Below, piece after piece: positions 39,039-50,153 of a stretch of DNA of 64,000 nucleotides; within the stretch, counting starts at the first letter, position 1, and each line of letters begins with the position of its first letter. Source of the DNA: an uncultured bacterium (GTDB lineage: Bacteria > Verrucomicrobiota > Lentisphaeria > Victivallales > UBA1829); contig CASERY010000039.1 in the NCBI GenBank assembly GCA_949290385.1, positions 1 to 64,000 on the forward strand, given 5' to 3'. The notes beneath the pieces were generated by a model. The model had not been told where the DNA came from. It saw nothing but the letters and a program-made list of their open reading frames with translations, and made no database searches. The position numbers and the translations under genes were made by a program.

Positions 39039-40568
39039 ATGATGAAAGATATTCCTGTACATTTTTGTCTGAAAGCGGCTATTCTGGGTGCGTTTACGGC
39101 AATACTCAGCAGTTATGAAATTCTGTTTTCCCAGGCATTGGTGTTCGCCGGACTGGCTTTTTTTCTCTTTTGTTTGAACCGAAGCCGGGAGGCTGAATAT
39201 GCTTCAGAAAAAATCGATGCTTTGCAAAGGAATGCAAATGACAATGCTCATGAAATGACGGATATAAGAAAAATGACGGGAAAACAACTTCGTCATTTTT
39301 TCGTCAAAACATAGATAGGAAATGCTATCTTCTTGATTCTTATAGGATTTGTCGGAAGTTTGCCTGTTCTTTTGCAGCCGGATGGATATTTCAACGGTGT
39401 ATAGGCTAAAATATGGGCTCTGTTAGGGAGCCTGTGCTTTGCATTGTTAACAGGCAAGTGCGTGCAATGGGTTTGGAAAAAGCCTGAAATCTCGGCAGAA
39501 TACTTTTTCCTCCTCCTTTGTGCCGCCTCATTTCCTGGATTTCTGATTGCCCGGATTCCAGTCTTTGTTTCCCTGTTTCCTTATGTATGGAACGGGCTTT
39601 TGTAGGGCGCGGTGTGGAATGCTTTTTTTCAGGGCCTGTGTTTCTTCATTGTATAGACAGGAATCCGCAAGGTCCCTCTGGCTCAGGGACGGAAAAAATG
39701 GATTCCTCAATGTGTGGTTATTCTACTTGTCTGTACGGGATTGTCCCAGGGAGGAGTGTACTGGAACTACCTGCTGATGCGTTAGCCTGAAGTCGCAATC
39801 CTGATGAAGAGTCCGGCGCATGGAAGCATTCCGGAGGATCTCCGTGGGAAAATTCCTATGCTTGATGGAGACTTGTTTTTTACGGATGAGGGGATATTCT
39901 GGAATGCATGTGCTTCAGAGTCAGAGGTGGAAAAGCGAATGCACGGGGAAGGCGTCTGCCGTGTAACCGAAGAAAAAAACGAAAATGGCATGATCCGCTA
40001 CAAGCTGGAATATCCGGAATCTGAACCATTAGAACCTTTTATTCTTGTGGAGACTTCCTGTACAGAGAAATCCATGTATTGCTGGGCTGATCCTGAGAGC
40101 TTTTATTACTGGAAAAATCCGGAAACGGGGACCGTAAGCAGTTTGAATATTCGTGCAGGCCGGCGTCGGGACCTGGCTGTGGCGCCTGAACAGCATGCTT
40201 TGCGCCGGGATCAGCATGGAAATGTGCTTCTGGTGGATGGAGGTCGTTTCTACCAGGAAAACCGGGATGGAGAAATATCTTCATTGAATGTCCAGATAGA
40301 AGATCTTCCTGCAAAGTCTTTCTGCAGGTTTGCATCTATGTCTGAGGATCAGCGTTATATTGTATGCGATTATATTCTGCTGAAAGGAGGAAGAATTCCA
40401 TTCCGGATGTTTATATGTATTCGGCTTGAGGATAATGCTGTTTATTATTTTGCATTTTTCCAAGGAAAGCCTTACGTCGGGAAAAACACAAAAGAGATGG
40501 CCTCAACTCCGGCAGCTTTTTCAGAAGAAGGGGAAAATATTGAAAAGAAAGATTCAAACCTGCTCTGA
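39039..40568 (+). CDS. Polytopic membrane protein with soluble C-terminal domain and five internal TAG codons
   Basis: 509 residues. About seven hydrophobic segments fall within residues 8-245 (CLKAAILGAFTAILSSYEIL, FLILIGFVGSLPVLL, FLLLCAASFPGFLIARI, VVILLVCTGLSQGG); a ~255-residue soluble domain follows. TAGs at 39312, 39402, 39603, 39654 and 39783 all lie in the membrane half, between or at the ends of helices. The standard code would yield only a 91-codon piece and the soluble part from 39804. No family recognised. It lies among other accessory, poorly conserved genes. TGA stop. Confidence 0.72.
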
Positions 40569-40579
40569 TAAAAATATTT

Positions 40580-40813
40580 CAAGCTGAAAGGAAGTCCTGT
40601 CTTCTGATCCTCCGGGATACCCCGGCGACTGGTCTGACTTGGCATACGACAGAATCCGGTAAATTTTTTAGATCCCTGTATCTTATCCTTCTTCATTTTT
40701 TGCGAACAATTCTTTTCTGGACATAATAATTGGACCAATGAAAAAGGCTTTTTCATTGGATATCAAGAAGATCCGTATATCAATACTTCTGAGCAGTATT
40801 TCTGGAAGGAGTA
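40580..40813 (+). pseudogene. Remnant of a coding region
   Basis: Protein-like fragments in two frames: SSDPPGYPGDWSDLAYDRIR near 40608-40665, then, in another frame, SGHNNWTNEKGFFIGYQEDP up to a TAA at 40811. No start codon or ribosome site. It looks like the 3' end of a lost gene downstream of the membrane protein. Confidence 0.3.
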
Positions 40814-40837
40814 AGGGGGAATGCGCCGTCAAAAAAA

Positions 40838-41440
40838 TTAGAGTTTTTCTTCCTGAAGAATATTCTGAACATCAAAAGAATGGATAAGACCTGCAACACC
40901 ATTTAAATTTTTCTTATTCTCAAAAAGATTATATTCGGAACAGGTTACAGAAAGATACCAGGCCAGAGGATTTTCGTCTTTTCCCTCCTGACAGGAATTC
41001 TGACAGAAGCGAGGGCTCAGTTCCAGTTTGATCATGAATTTTCGGGCAGAAGAAAGATCCTTGAAGATTTTTTTAAGCTGTTTATTTTTTATCACCTGAT
41101 ATGTCCCGTTCCTCAAATGTTTTAAATCTCCTGCAGTTATGGTACAGCTCTCGTAGGAAAGTGAATCTTCGCCAGGTGGAAGAAAATCCACAAAAACTGT
41201 GCCTATTTTCTAGGAATTGACAAACGAATGCGGATTCAGAGATTCAGGCATTTCGAGTTGGAGTTCAACACGGGAAGCCCGCAGCATGGGATTATTGGTG
41301 AAAAAACAGCACAAGCCGTTTTCATCGGGCTGGGATTTAACCCGGAAAGTCGATCCGCTCATCAGGATCTGCCAGGCTATTGTGGCACTGAAAAGCAGAA
41401 GTATCAAAAGTGTAAAGACTGTTTTCCAGACATTTTTCAT
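40838..41440 (-). CDS. Hypothetical secreted or membrane-anchored protein
   Basis: 200 residues. A hydrophobic N-terminal segment (VFTLLILLLFSATIAW) acts as signal or anchor. The rest is soluble with no motif I recognise (MLRASRVELQLEMPE; GTVFVDFLPPGEDSL). TAG at 41210 joins the two ORFs that a standard reading would report (76 and 117 codons). TAA stop. It is convergent with the membrane protein genes and upstream of nothing obvious. Confidence 0.65.
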
Positions 41441-41568
41441 GATCCGTGAAAATTCCCCGCTTTTTCATTTTTTCTTTCATGAAGTCCCCGTTCATTATTA
41501 ATTATAAAAAATTTGTTTAAAAAAAGCAACAGGTTTTATCTGTCTTTGGAAATGAATTTTTATTTTTC

Positions 41569-43782
41569 TTAAAACCTTTGACGCTTTATCTATGGATCAC
41601 ATTGAAATTGAAAAAGTTTTATTTCATTCGATCTGCCCATGACAATGTAAATTCCCCAGGCAGCCAGAACACTGAAATAAGGAAGAACACAAAGATGAAA
41701 ACGGGGAAGCGGCAGGATCCCCGGTATGATTAAATAGTAGCCGGCAAAAAGCAGAAAAACAAGGAATGCCAGAAACTTTCTTTTCAGAAGCATCCATATT
41801 ACAGCCGAAACTGCAAGCAGATCACAGAAGACTGTAAGAATCAGCAACGGCAGGGTAACCAGGAAGGGCCCCCAGTTCCCACGGAAGTAATGCAAAGCTC
41901 CGGCAAGGATCCCTTCACGGTTGATAATATCCAGTGTGTTTCTGCCATGGACCGTAATGCCCAGATTTTCCAGGAACGCCGGAATATCCGGCAGTAGAAT
42001 CAGCGGCTGAAAATGCATGAAGAGAAAATGAAAAGGATATTGGAGAAGAATTTTTTTCATGGCATTTTCCTGCCAGGAGAAACGGCTGTCAGGTGACTGG
42101 TAGAGTTCCGGATGTTCTGCAAATTCCCTGTTCATATCTGCCATGTACTGATTGCGCAGTTCATCAAGGGACTGATTTTCCGCTCGTGCCTGAACCGCAG
42201 CTGCTTCATGTTTCAAACGGTCTGCAGAAATGCCGTCGATTCTCCACCCTGCACCTAGTGTGTGGTTTCTGAGGATCCAGGGCGCAAGCAACTATGCGGT
42301 TAGGACCAGTGCACAGACTCCAAAGCGGATTTTTTCCCGGAATGGCGGCTTCGGAAGAAAACACAGGACAAAAAGACAGGGAAGAATCCATGCAATATTG
42401 ATAGGCCGTATATAAGTTCCTGCGATGGAAGTCAGTACCGCTGCAAAGAAGAAGTATCCGAATCCGCTTTTCATAAACTTCAGGAAGAACAGCATCTGGA
42501 AGGCCACAATCCAGGCGAAAAGTGCATCTGAAAGAAACATGGGCGTATATGCAATTGCTGTGGGATTCAGCGCAAAGAGAAAAGCTGAAATCCAGGAAAC
42601 TTTCCAGTTTGCATAAAGTCTTGCCGCCCGATAAACAGGAAGAACAGCCAGTCCTCCCAGAATACAGGAAATGATGATACAGAACTGCAAACTTCCTCCA
42701 CTGAGCAGAAGAAGAACTGCCAGATAAAGCGGATAGCCCGGAGTTCGTATCAGAGCCGCTTGTCCGGATCCGGGACCTGTGCTGAATGTTCCGTCATGCG
42801 CCAGAGAAAAAGCCGGCCCGAGGTATGTGGCTGAATCGGGTCGACACAGAAGATCTGGATTCATAAGCCCGGGAATGCTGTAGAGCAGGCGGATTGCAAC
42901 TGCGGCAAAAACCAGTAGAAGGATAGCCCGTTCCGCTTTCAGCGCAGATTTTTGAACTTTGGCGAGATCTGGAATCTGCTCCAGACTAGCCCGGATGTCT
43001 TTTAAAGGATGCCATTTCCATTTCAGACAGGTCCATAGGCTTTGAATGCCATCCTTCCAGCGGATTTTTTTCCCTTCCTTCTTTTTCCGGGGATGATATG
43101 CAATGGGCACTTCATAAATTTCAAATCCCAGCCTCAGTATTTTGGCGGTGATTTCGCATTCCCAGTCAAACCTGTTTCCCTGAAATGGAAGATTTCGGAT
43201 CAGATCTCCTCGAAATGCCTTGTAACAGGTCGGTTCATCTGTGAGTTCCGCATGGAACAGAAGATCGATACAGAATGTCAGACTCAGGGCCCCCAGATAA
43301 AAAATGGGAGAGGAGTGAAGGCGGTTTTTCCCCGATTCCTGCCGGGATCCGTAAACGGCAGCATATTTTCCCTGCAGAATTGGTTCAATACATTGAAAAT
43401 AATCCTGAGGGTCATATTCCAGATCTGCATCCTGAATTATGACAACATCTCCATGAGAGTGCCGTATGCCCGTCCGGACCGCGCTGCCTTTGCCCTGATT
43501 GGACTGCGTGAAGACCTGCGGCCTGATTTTCAGCGTTTCACTGAATTCTTCCATCCATTTCTGAATGATTTCAGAAGTCCCGTCTGTGGATCCGTCATTT
43601 ACGACAATGATTTCTTTGCAGATATCGGGCAGGGAGGTCTGTCGAACCTGTTCCAGAAGTTTATAAAGTGTAGCTTCCTCATTGAAGACCGGAATAATGA
43701 TCGAGAGAACTTTTTCTTCAGCAAGAAGATCCTTTTTCTCCTATCCTTCCTGAGCAGACAACAATTCAGAGGTCGTCTGCAT
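41569..43782 (-). CDS. Fusion: family 2 glycosyltransferase + multi-pass (GT-C-like) membrane domain
   Basis: About 737 residues. The N-terminal GT2 domain, of the dolichol-phosphate-sugar/polyprenol-phosphate type, has LSIIIPVFNEEATLY, VNDGSTDGTSE, SNQGKGSAVRTGI, the metal site QDADLEYDP and YKAFRGDLI. From about residue 270 a membrane part of some eight or more helices has an N-terminal loop rich in acidic/aromatic residues, like ArnT/PMT enzymes that use lipid-linked sugars. TAGs at 43741 (codon 14), 42292 (inside a helix after ALVLTA) and 41590 (seven codons before TAA 41569). Start uncertain; ATG 43782 lacks a good ribosome site. Confidence 0.78.
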
Positions 43783-44268
43783 AGGGGCACGGCAGGTGCC
43801 TGCAGATTTTTTTGTTCCCGGGAAAACAGCCGGATTTTCAGTAGAAACGTTCACGTTCAGCAGTTCTTTCCTGAATGGTTGCAAAAGCGGCGCCGTCGGG
43901 GAAAACCGGTTCCGGTACCGTAATGATACTATGATGCTTCCGGAATCTTTTTCAATGAATTCGTGTAAATTATGGATAAGTTTTTTTCTGCCTGACCTCG
44001 CAGGTATGTCTGAAACCTTCAGAAAAGGTGGCAGGACTTCCTGGATTTTTTCCTGCTGAAACGTTCTTTTCCGGAAAGAAATGTTCCAGTCAGACCTTAA
44101 ATACCTGAGAGTTGCATGTTTTTATGTCTCCCAAATGGAGCAGAACAGTACTTCCTGTGTATCGGCAGAACAGGAATCCGGGAAAATGAAAACGGCATCC
44201 CGGATTTTTTTAATTCAGGATGCCGCAAACATCTTAAACAAAAAGTTTATGCAAGGTCATGAAAAAAA
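43783..44268. other. Intergenic region between the glycosyltransferase and argS, about 490 bases
   Basis: A minus-strand promoter for the glycosyltransferase may be TTGAAA followed 16-17 bases later by TAGTAT (about 43925-43957). The right part has the argS terminator at 44181-44225. No supported coding frame, though the frame upstream of 43782 stays open for about 45 codons. Confidence 0.4.
44181..44225 (-). terminator. Rho-independent terminator of argS
   Basis: CGGCATCC (44225-44218 on the minus strand) pairs with GGATGCCG (44200-44193), followed by TTTTCATTTT. It lies about 45 bases after the argS TAA. Confidence 0.6.
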
Positions 44269-46071
44269 TTACATGGCTTCTGGTATTTGAATGGTCAAGG
44301 CCCGAAGACCGTCGGAGAGAATGTCGCGGACCGCAAAGCATAATGCAAGACGTGCTGTCCTCACATTTTCATCTTCTGCATTAAGAACTTGCTTTTCTCT
44401 GTAGAAACGGTTGAAGCATTTTGCAAGATCCAGAAGATACGCAACTAGGACTGAACAGTCCATTTTTTCTGCGGAACTGCGGAGTGCTGTCTGGTAACGG
44501 AGGGCCATCACTGCAATCTCTTTTTCTTCCGGAGAATCCAGAAGAGACCAGTCGACTTTTTCTGGCGCTGCGTCAATTCCGCGCTCCTGCGCCTTTCGGG
44601 CAATGGAATTGATCCGGGCACAGACATACTGGACATACGGACCGGTATCACCTTCAAATTTCAAAGATGCCTGGGGATCGAACATAATGGTGGTTTTAGG
44701 ATTGAATTTCAGAAGCATGAATTTCAATGCACCCATTCCAATAATTTCAGAGCGTTTTTCCAGGTCTTCCGGGATTTCAGCTGTATCGCCCAGGCGTTCC
44801 AGAGTGGCCTTTTTTGCCAGTTCATGCATTTCGTCAAAAAGATCATCGGCGTCTACAACTGTACCTTCCCGGCTTTTCATTTTGCCGGAGGGGAGGTTTA
44901 CCATGCCATAGGAGAGATGGTACAGACTGTCTGCCCATGGACAGCCCATTTTTTTCAGAATGGTGAAAAGCATCTGGAAATGCAGAATCTGTTCATCGCC
45001 CACGACCCAGATCATGACATCCGGATTATGCTCTTTGTGCTTCAGAAGAGTGGTTCCAATATCCTGCGTAATATACACACTGGTTCCGTCTTTGCGCAGA
45101 AGCACTTTTGTTCCGAGTTTGCCAAGGTCTGCAATGACGGCGCCATCCTCCCTGCGGGAGAAAATACCTTTTGCAAGGTTTTCGGAGACCGTTTCCTTGC
45201 CCAGAAGATAGGTGTTACTTTCCAGATAGGTTTTGTCAAAGTGAACGCCCATGCGTTCATAGGTCTGTTGGAATCCTTTGAAGACCCAGCTGTTCATGGT
45301 TTTCCAGAGGGAGACGGTTTCAGGATCGCCGTTTTCCCAGTCCCGGAGCATTTTCTGAGCGGCCTGTCCGATTTCTGTTTCCAGGAAAAGTTCGTCGGAC
45401 GATTGATCTGCAAGTTCAGGTCTAGCTTCCTTGAGCTGTTTAATTTCTTCAGACAGCATTTTGTTGAAGAGCACGTAAAAGTCTCCCACAAAATGATCTC
45501 CTTTTTTCCCTGCCTGTTCCGGAGTGATTCCGTTTCCGCAGCGTTTATAGGCCAGCATGGATTTGCAGATGTGAATACCCCGGTCATTGACCAGGTTTAC
45601 AGGAATGACCTGATGACCGGCGCGCTGCATTACAGAAACCAGCGACATGCCCAGAACGTTGTTGCGTACATGTCCAAGATGCTGCGGTTTATTGGTGTTC
45701 GGGGCGGAATACTCCACCAGAATGCGTTTTCTCTGGTTTTCCGGAAGAACGGCATCCTTCATAAGTCGATCCATATTTGCGATGGAATCGCGGAACAGCG
45801 CCTGAGGTTTCAGGCTTACATTTACAAAGGCTTTGACTTTAGATACGGCTTGCACATCTTCGTTATTCTGAAGAATGTCTGCTGCTTCCTGGGCGAGCAC
45901 ATCAGGAGCGCATCCGAAATTGCGGGCAAAACGGAAGCAGTTGACCGTGATATCCCCATCCATGCCGGCGGGACACATTTCCCACGGAATGGCAAAATCG
46001 GACGCAAGTTTTGCTTGAGGATGTTTTTCAGAGAGAGCCTTTTTCAGTTGTTCTAAGCATTTCAAATTCAT
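44269..46071 (-). CDS. argS: Arginyl-tRNA synthetase
   Basis: 600 residues, class I synthetase charging tRNA-Arg. N-terminal additional domain, then VEYSAPNTNKPQHLGHVRN with the HIGH-type signature HLGH. The anchoring signature region reads SGKMKSREGT, and the C-terminal DALR anticodon-binding domain follows (CFNRFYREKQVL, RLALCFAVRDIL). It is a long, conserved gene with no TAG in 600 codons. TAA stop. ATG 46071. Confidence 0.95.
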   Translation of the reverse strand: MNLKCLEQLKKALSEKHPQAKLASDFAIPWEMCPAGMDGDITVNCFRFARNFGCAPDVLAQEAADILQNNEDVQAVSKVKAFVNVSLKPQALFRDSIANMDRLMKDAVLPENQRKRILVEYSAPNTNKPQHLGHVRNNVLGMSLVSVMQRAGHQVIPVNLVNDRGIHICKSMLAYKRCGNGITPEQAGKKGDHFVGDFYVLFNKMLSEEIKQLKEARPELADQSSDELFLETEIGQAAQKMLRDWENGDPETVSLWKTMNSWVFKGFQQTYERMGVHFDKTYLESNTYLLGKETVSENLAKGIFSRREDGAVIADLGKLGTKVLLRKDGTSVYITQDIGTTLLKHKEHNPDVMIWVVGDEQILHFQMLFTILKKMGCPWADSLYHLSYGMVNLPSGKMKSREGTVVDADDLFDEMHELAKKATLERLGDTAEIPEDLEKRSEIIGMGALKFMLLKFNPKTTIMFDPQASLKFEGDTGPYVQYVCARINSIARKAQERGIDAAPEKVDWSLLDSPEEKEIAVMALRYQTALRSSAEKMDCSVLVAYLLDLAKCFNRFYREKQVLNAEDENVRTARLALCFAVRDILSDGLRALTIQIPEAM

Positions 46072-46122
46072 AATTCATCCAGTCCCGTAATTTCGGGCGC
46101 TTCTATCATCCGGCGGTAAAAG

Positions 46123-47139
46123 TTACAAGGTGGTTTTGATTACTGTGGTGGTGATGCCGGGAACCACTACAATGGAATAGCTGCCGAAACAGGCAGGAAT
46201 CAAAACCGAATGGCCAAAAGGTACTTCTGTACGGAAGTGATCATTTTCAACAGCAATAGGCGCATTGACTGCAGTAAGAATATGACAGCTGCGGGTCGTT
46301 TCTGTGTTGTCTCGCCAGGGTTCCACGAGTTTCAGATCATCGCAGTGGAAATTCAGACAGCGGTTAGTCAGCGGATATTTTCTGTTGTGATCGGTAATAT
46401 TGGTTGCTCCGGAGACTCGGGAGGCTGTTCGGTCCATAAAGTCCATGCACAGCGTAGCCTCTTTGATATGGAGCGGGCGCATTTTCCCGGTGACAGGATC
46501 AATCCGCCCCCAGTCAGTTACACGATAAGTTGTGTCGCTGTTGGACTGGATTTCCAGCAGCAGATTGCCTGCCCCGATGGAATGGATGCGTCCTGCATTG
46601 ATAAAGTAAGCGTCTCCCGGGATGCCATCGAATGTCTGGAGAAGGTTTTCCACATCCGGAGAATATAAAAGATCCAGGAACTGTTGTTTTGTGGCAGAAC
46701 TTTTCAGCCCTGCATAAATTTTAGAATGGGCATCCGTGTCAATAAGGTACCACATTTCTGATTTGGGTTCGGCATTATTCCTGAGCTTCTAGGCGGATTC
46801 TTTTCCCGGATGTACTTGAAGAGACAGCTGTTTGCCTGCATCGATGATTTTTACAATGATCGGGAAACGCGACTCTCTGAATTGTGCACCGACAAAGTCC
46901 TGTCCGAAAACCTGAACCAGTCTGTGAATGGACGTCCCTGCAAGAGGTCCGTTAATGACCGTGCTTTCGAGTCCGGGACGGTCACAGATATCCCAGGCTT
47001 CTCCAATGGGGCCGGCATCCAGAGGAAGCTCCCGGTTCAGCACGGAACTGAGTTTGGTTCCTCCCCAGAGGACTTCCTTGTAAAAAGGTTCAAAAAGCAG
47101 GGGGTACAATTCCTCCCGCTCCATTTGCTGTGTAGCCAT
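46123..47139 (-). CDS. manA: Mannose-6-phosphate isomerase, class I
   Basis: 338 residues; interconverts mannose-6-P and fructose-6-P. Zinc ligands and active site: LSLQVHPGKE, EMWYLID, GRIHSIGAGNLLLEIQSNSD and YRVTDWGR. TAG at 46789 lies right between LSLQVHPGKESA and KLRNNAEPKSEMWYLID; a standard reading would cut this enzyme into two non-functional halves, which makes it one of the clearest read-through cases. Start ATG 47139 has AGGA seven bases upstream. TAA stop. Confidence 0.9.
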
Positions 47140-47610
47140 ATTGCATCCTGTTTCAGGGTTATATCTTTCTGAGACAATATATAACGGAATCATGAGATTT
47201 ACAGCTTCTGTATTTGAAAATACAAAAAATTTCAGAAAAAAAGCATTTCGTAAAAAAGCAGGATTAGTTTTTCTCCCGTGAAAATCTTGTCTTTCATGCG
47301 TAAGATTTTCGCAGCTTTGCGGGAGGAATCTTGTAAGGAAAAAGGCGTTTTCTGCGTTCCTGCGGAACTTCGGAGAGAAAAAGCTGAATTTACTTTTGAG
47401 TACAGACGAAAGACAGGATTCCCTTCCGGGGACAATATTAAAACTGGGATTTATTTTCAAATGGATTTATGCAGATCATTTTTTTGAATGAAAGGGCGGC
47501 TGAATACCTTTCTAAAAGCAAAGTTTTCTTTTTTTTGAATGTTGCTCCCGTGCGAGAATGACTGCATAATGAATGGAAAAGGGAAGGGTGCGGCTGTTTT
47601 GTTTCACTAA

Positions 47611-47741
47611 CCGGAAGAAGGTTTGGATAGAGAAGGGGCAGAAAGAAAGAGATCCTTGTGCGAAGATGACTGCCGTCTATGCCGGAAGAAAGGTTTGGAT
47701 AGAGAAGAGGCAGGAAGAACGCGGTCCTTGTGTGAAGAAGA
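47611..47741 (+). repeat. Two imperfect tandem copies, about 60 bases each, period about 72 bases
   Basis: Copy 1 begins at 47611 and copy 2 at 47682. Both read CCGGAAGAA(A)GGTTTGGATAG and share TCCTTGTG 72 bases apart (47653, 47725). Seventy-two bases equal 24 codons, so the repeat is in frame in the small ORF at 47573-47857 (RKKVWIEKGQKERDPC / RKVWIEKRQEERGPC). Confidence 0.6.
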
Positions 47742-47774
47742 TCGAGTCTCTGGTAAAATACTTTAAAAAATGGA

Positions 47775-47820
47775 ATTCTGCGAAACAGAGAAGTTCCGGC
47801 AGTTTTCTGTTTCGCAGAAT
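47775..47820. repeat. Perfect 15-base inverted repeat
   Basis: ATTCTGCGAAACAGA (47775-47789) and its exact reverse complement (47806-47820) flank a 16-base loop. No T-run follows, so it is not a classic terminator. One arm is also found at 27108-27122. Confidence 0.65.
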
Positions 47821-47913
47821 GGATATAGTCTTCAGAAGCGCTGAAAAAAAAGACTGATTCGGGATTATTTTCCGTGGGACAAAATTTTTGCTTTATAAAC
47901 GGCCCCCCTCCAA

Positions 47914-50091
47914 TTAAAGCTGTTCCGAAAGCTTGTCTGGATCTTTGTAAATAATCAGTTTTCTGCGCTCGGGCCTGCTTTTTTTCATGGCCTTTTCAAG
48001 ACGTTTCTGGTAAAAACGGTATAAAACCTACTGACTGCGTGTCCGTTCTCTGGCAGGAGTCGGTTTTGCCTCATCGGTCCGGGAATAACGATTGAACCCT
48101 GTCATTCGTCTGCCTTTTCTCCGGTCGGAAAGCGCTGTACGAAGAATGAAATCGAGCTCTTCCTGGAGATTTTTGCGGTCCACAGGAAACAGAATCTCAA
48201 TTCTGCGGTCCAGATTGCGGGGCATGATATCCGCACTGCCGACAAAGTATTCCGGAGCTCCGTTGTTGCGGAAATAGTAAATACGGGAGTGTTCGAGAAA
48301 ACGGTCCAGAATACTCACAATGGTGATGCGTTTTGCTGCATCTGAACGAAGCGCAAAGGGATTCAGACCACAGATGCCCCGTACGACCAGTTCAATTTTA
48401 ACATGGCGTTCAGCCGCTTTGTACAAGTGTTCAATGATTTCATAATCAATGATGGAATTGCATTTCATGCGGATATGCCCGGGATTTTCCTGGCTGGAGA
48501 GCGAGGCTTCACGGTCAATGAGATAAATCAGACGTTCCCGCAGGTTAAATGGAGCTACAATAAGCTTATTCCAGAGCGGAGGATCGGAGAATCCTGTAAT
48601 GACATTGAAGAGTCCGGCTACATCCTCAGCCAGAATCTTGTCATCGGAAAAGAAGCCGAGATCGGTATATTGTCTGGCTGTTTTGTCATTGTAGTTGCCC
48701 GTGGCCAGATGAACATATCGACGGATTCCGTCCTCTTCCCTGCGCACAATCAGAAGCGCCTTGCAGTGAACCTTCAGCCCGGCAATGCCGTAGACTACAT
48801 GAGCACCTGCTTCAGCAAGATCCCGTGCATGGCGAATGTTGTGCTCTTCATCGAAACGGGCTTTGATTTCGAAAAGTACTGTAACTTGTTTCCCGTTCCG
48901 GGCGGCCCGGATCAGGGCCTGGACAACCGGAGAATTGCCGCTGACTCTGTAAAGAGTCTGCTTGATGGCCAGGACATTCGGATCTTCCGCAGCCTGCTCC
49001 ATAAGCTTGATGACAGGATCAAATGACTCATAAGGCAGATGAATCATAAAGCGACCGTTTTCACGAATGTGTTCAAACATGCTCTTTTTCTCCAAGCAGT
49101 ATATGCTCTGGAGCGGAGGCATGGGCGGATCTTTCAAGTCAGGTTTGGAATCAATGGATGCAAGTTCAAAGAGGCTTTTCAGATTCAGCAGTCCATGAAT
49201 GGAATAGATTTGCTCTTTTGCGACCTGCAGTTTTTCAGAAAGCCAGCTGCAGGATCGCCGGGTCATGCCTGAAGATATTTCAAGGCGGATGACCTGTCGA
49301 TGAGTTTTTTTCTGCAAAGTTTCCTGCATTTCAGTCAGAAGATCGGCTACAGAATCATCTTCAATGGAAAAGTCCATGTCTCTTGTAATTCGGAACGGGG
49401 AGCATTCAAGAACCGGATATCCGCTGAAAAGTGTACTTAGATTGTGTGCTATGATTTCTTCTGCCGGCAGAAACAGTTTAGAGCCGGAGCCATCCTCCAT
49501 TGGAAGAAAACGCGGAATCACTTTGGGTACTTCAATAACGGCAAAGCGTTCCTGATCAGCCTTCTTGTGGTCCTGAAGACGCACCAGAAGTTCCAGTTCC
49601 AGATTCGGCAGTAGCGGAAAGGGATGTGATGTGTCAATGCCGATCGGTGTGAGAACGGGCAGTATATTGTGTTCAAAATATTCTTCCGCCTGGACCTGCA
49701 GCGCTGCGGGCAGATCAGCCCAGGAGACAATCCTGATTCCGTGCTCTGCGAGTGCAGGAAGAACTTCTGAATAGAGACAGCGGTACTGACGTGTGACCAG
49801 TGAACGAATTTTTCCAGTCAGTTCATTGAGCAGATCCAGAGGCAGAAAGGTATAGTCTTTGTACAGTTTTCTTGGAACGAGTCTGGGCTGACGATTGATT
49901 CCTGCAATCCGGACCATGAAGAATTCATCCAGATTGCTGCTGAAGATAGCCAGAAACTTCAGTCGTTCCAGCAGCGGATTGGCTTCGTCCATGGCCTCTT
50001 CCAGTACACGGGTGTTGAACTCAAGCCAGCTGACATCCCGGTTTACGAATATTTCCTGTTCTTGTTTGGCTTTTTCCGGTTTGGTTCTCAT
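47914..50091 (-). CDS. ppk1: Polyphosphate kinase 1
   Basis: 725 residues; reversible synthesis of polyphosphate from ATP. N-terminal NRDVSWLEFNTRVLEEA and SNLDEFFMVRIAG; head domain; catalytic phospholipase-D-like domains with VLFEIKARFDEE, the phospho-His region YVHLATGNYND and the second motif SADIMPRNLDRRIE. TAG at 48028 lies 38 codons before the TAA at 47914; the extra tail is basic (KRLEKAMKKSRPERRK). Transcribed after ppx and the ROK kinase with a 62-base gap, which points to one polyphosphate unit. Confidence 0.92.
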
Positions 50092-50153
50092 AGTGTATCC
50101 TGATCCTGATAAATATAATTGGGGACTGTTTTGAGGGACTTTTCACTTACCTG

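Larger units (their letters stand above)
47140..47913. other. About 770 bases without a supported gene
   Basis: Contains a tandem repeat and an inverted repeat (listed separately). A + strand ORF at 47573-47857 (94 codons, very basic) spans the tandem repeat and ends after the inverted repeat; it has no ribosome site and no known relatives that I can name. A minus-strand ORF at 47232-47435 is equally weak. Confidence 0.4.

Noticed and set aside
44824-46056. 410-codon ORF on the + strand
   Set aside because: Antisense of argS; no family features.
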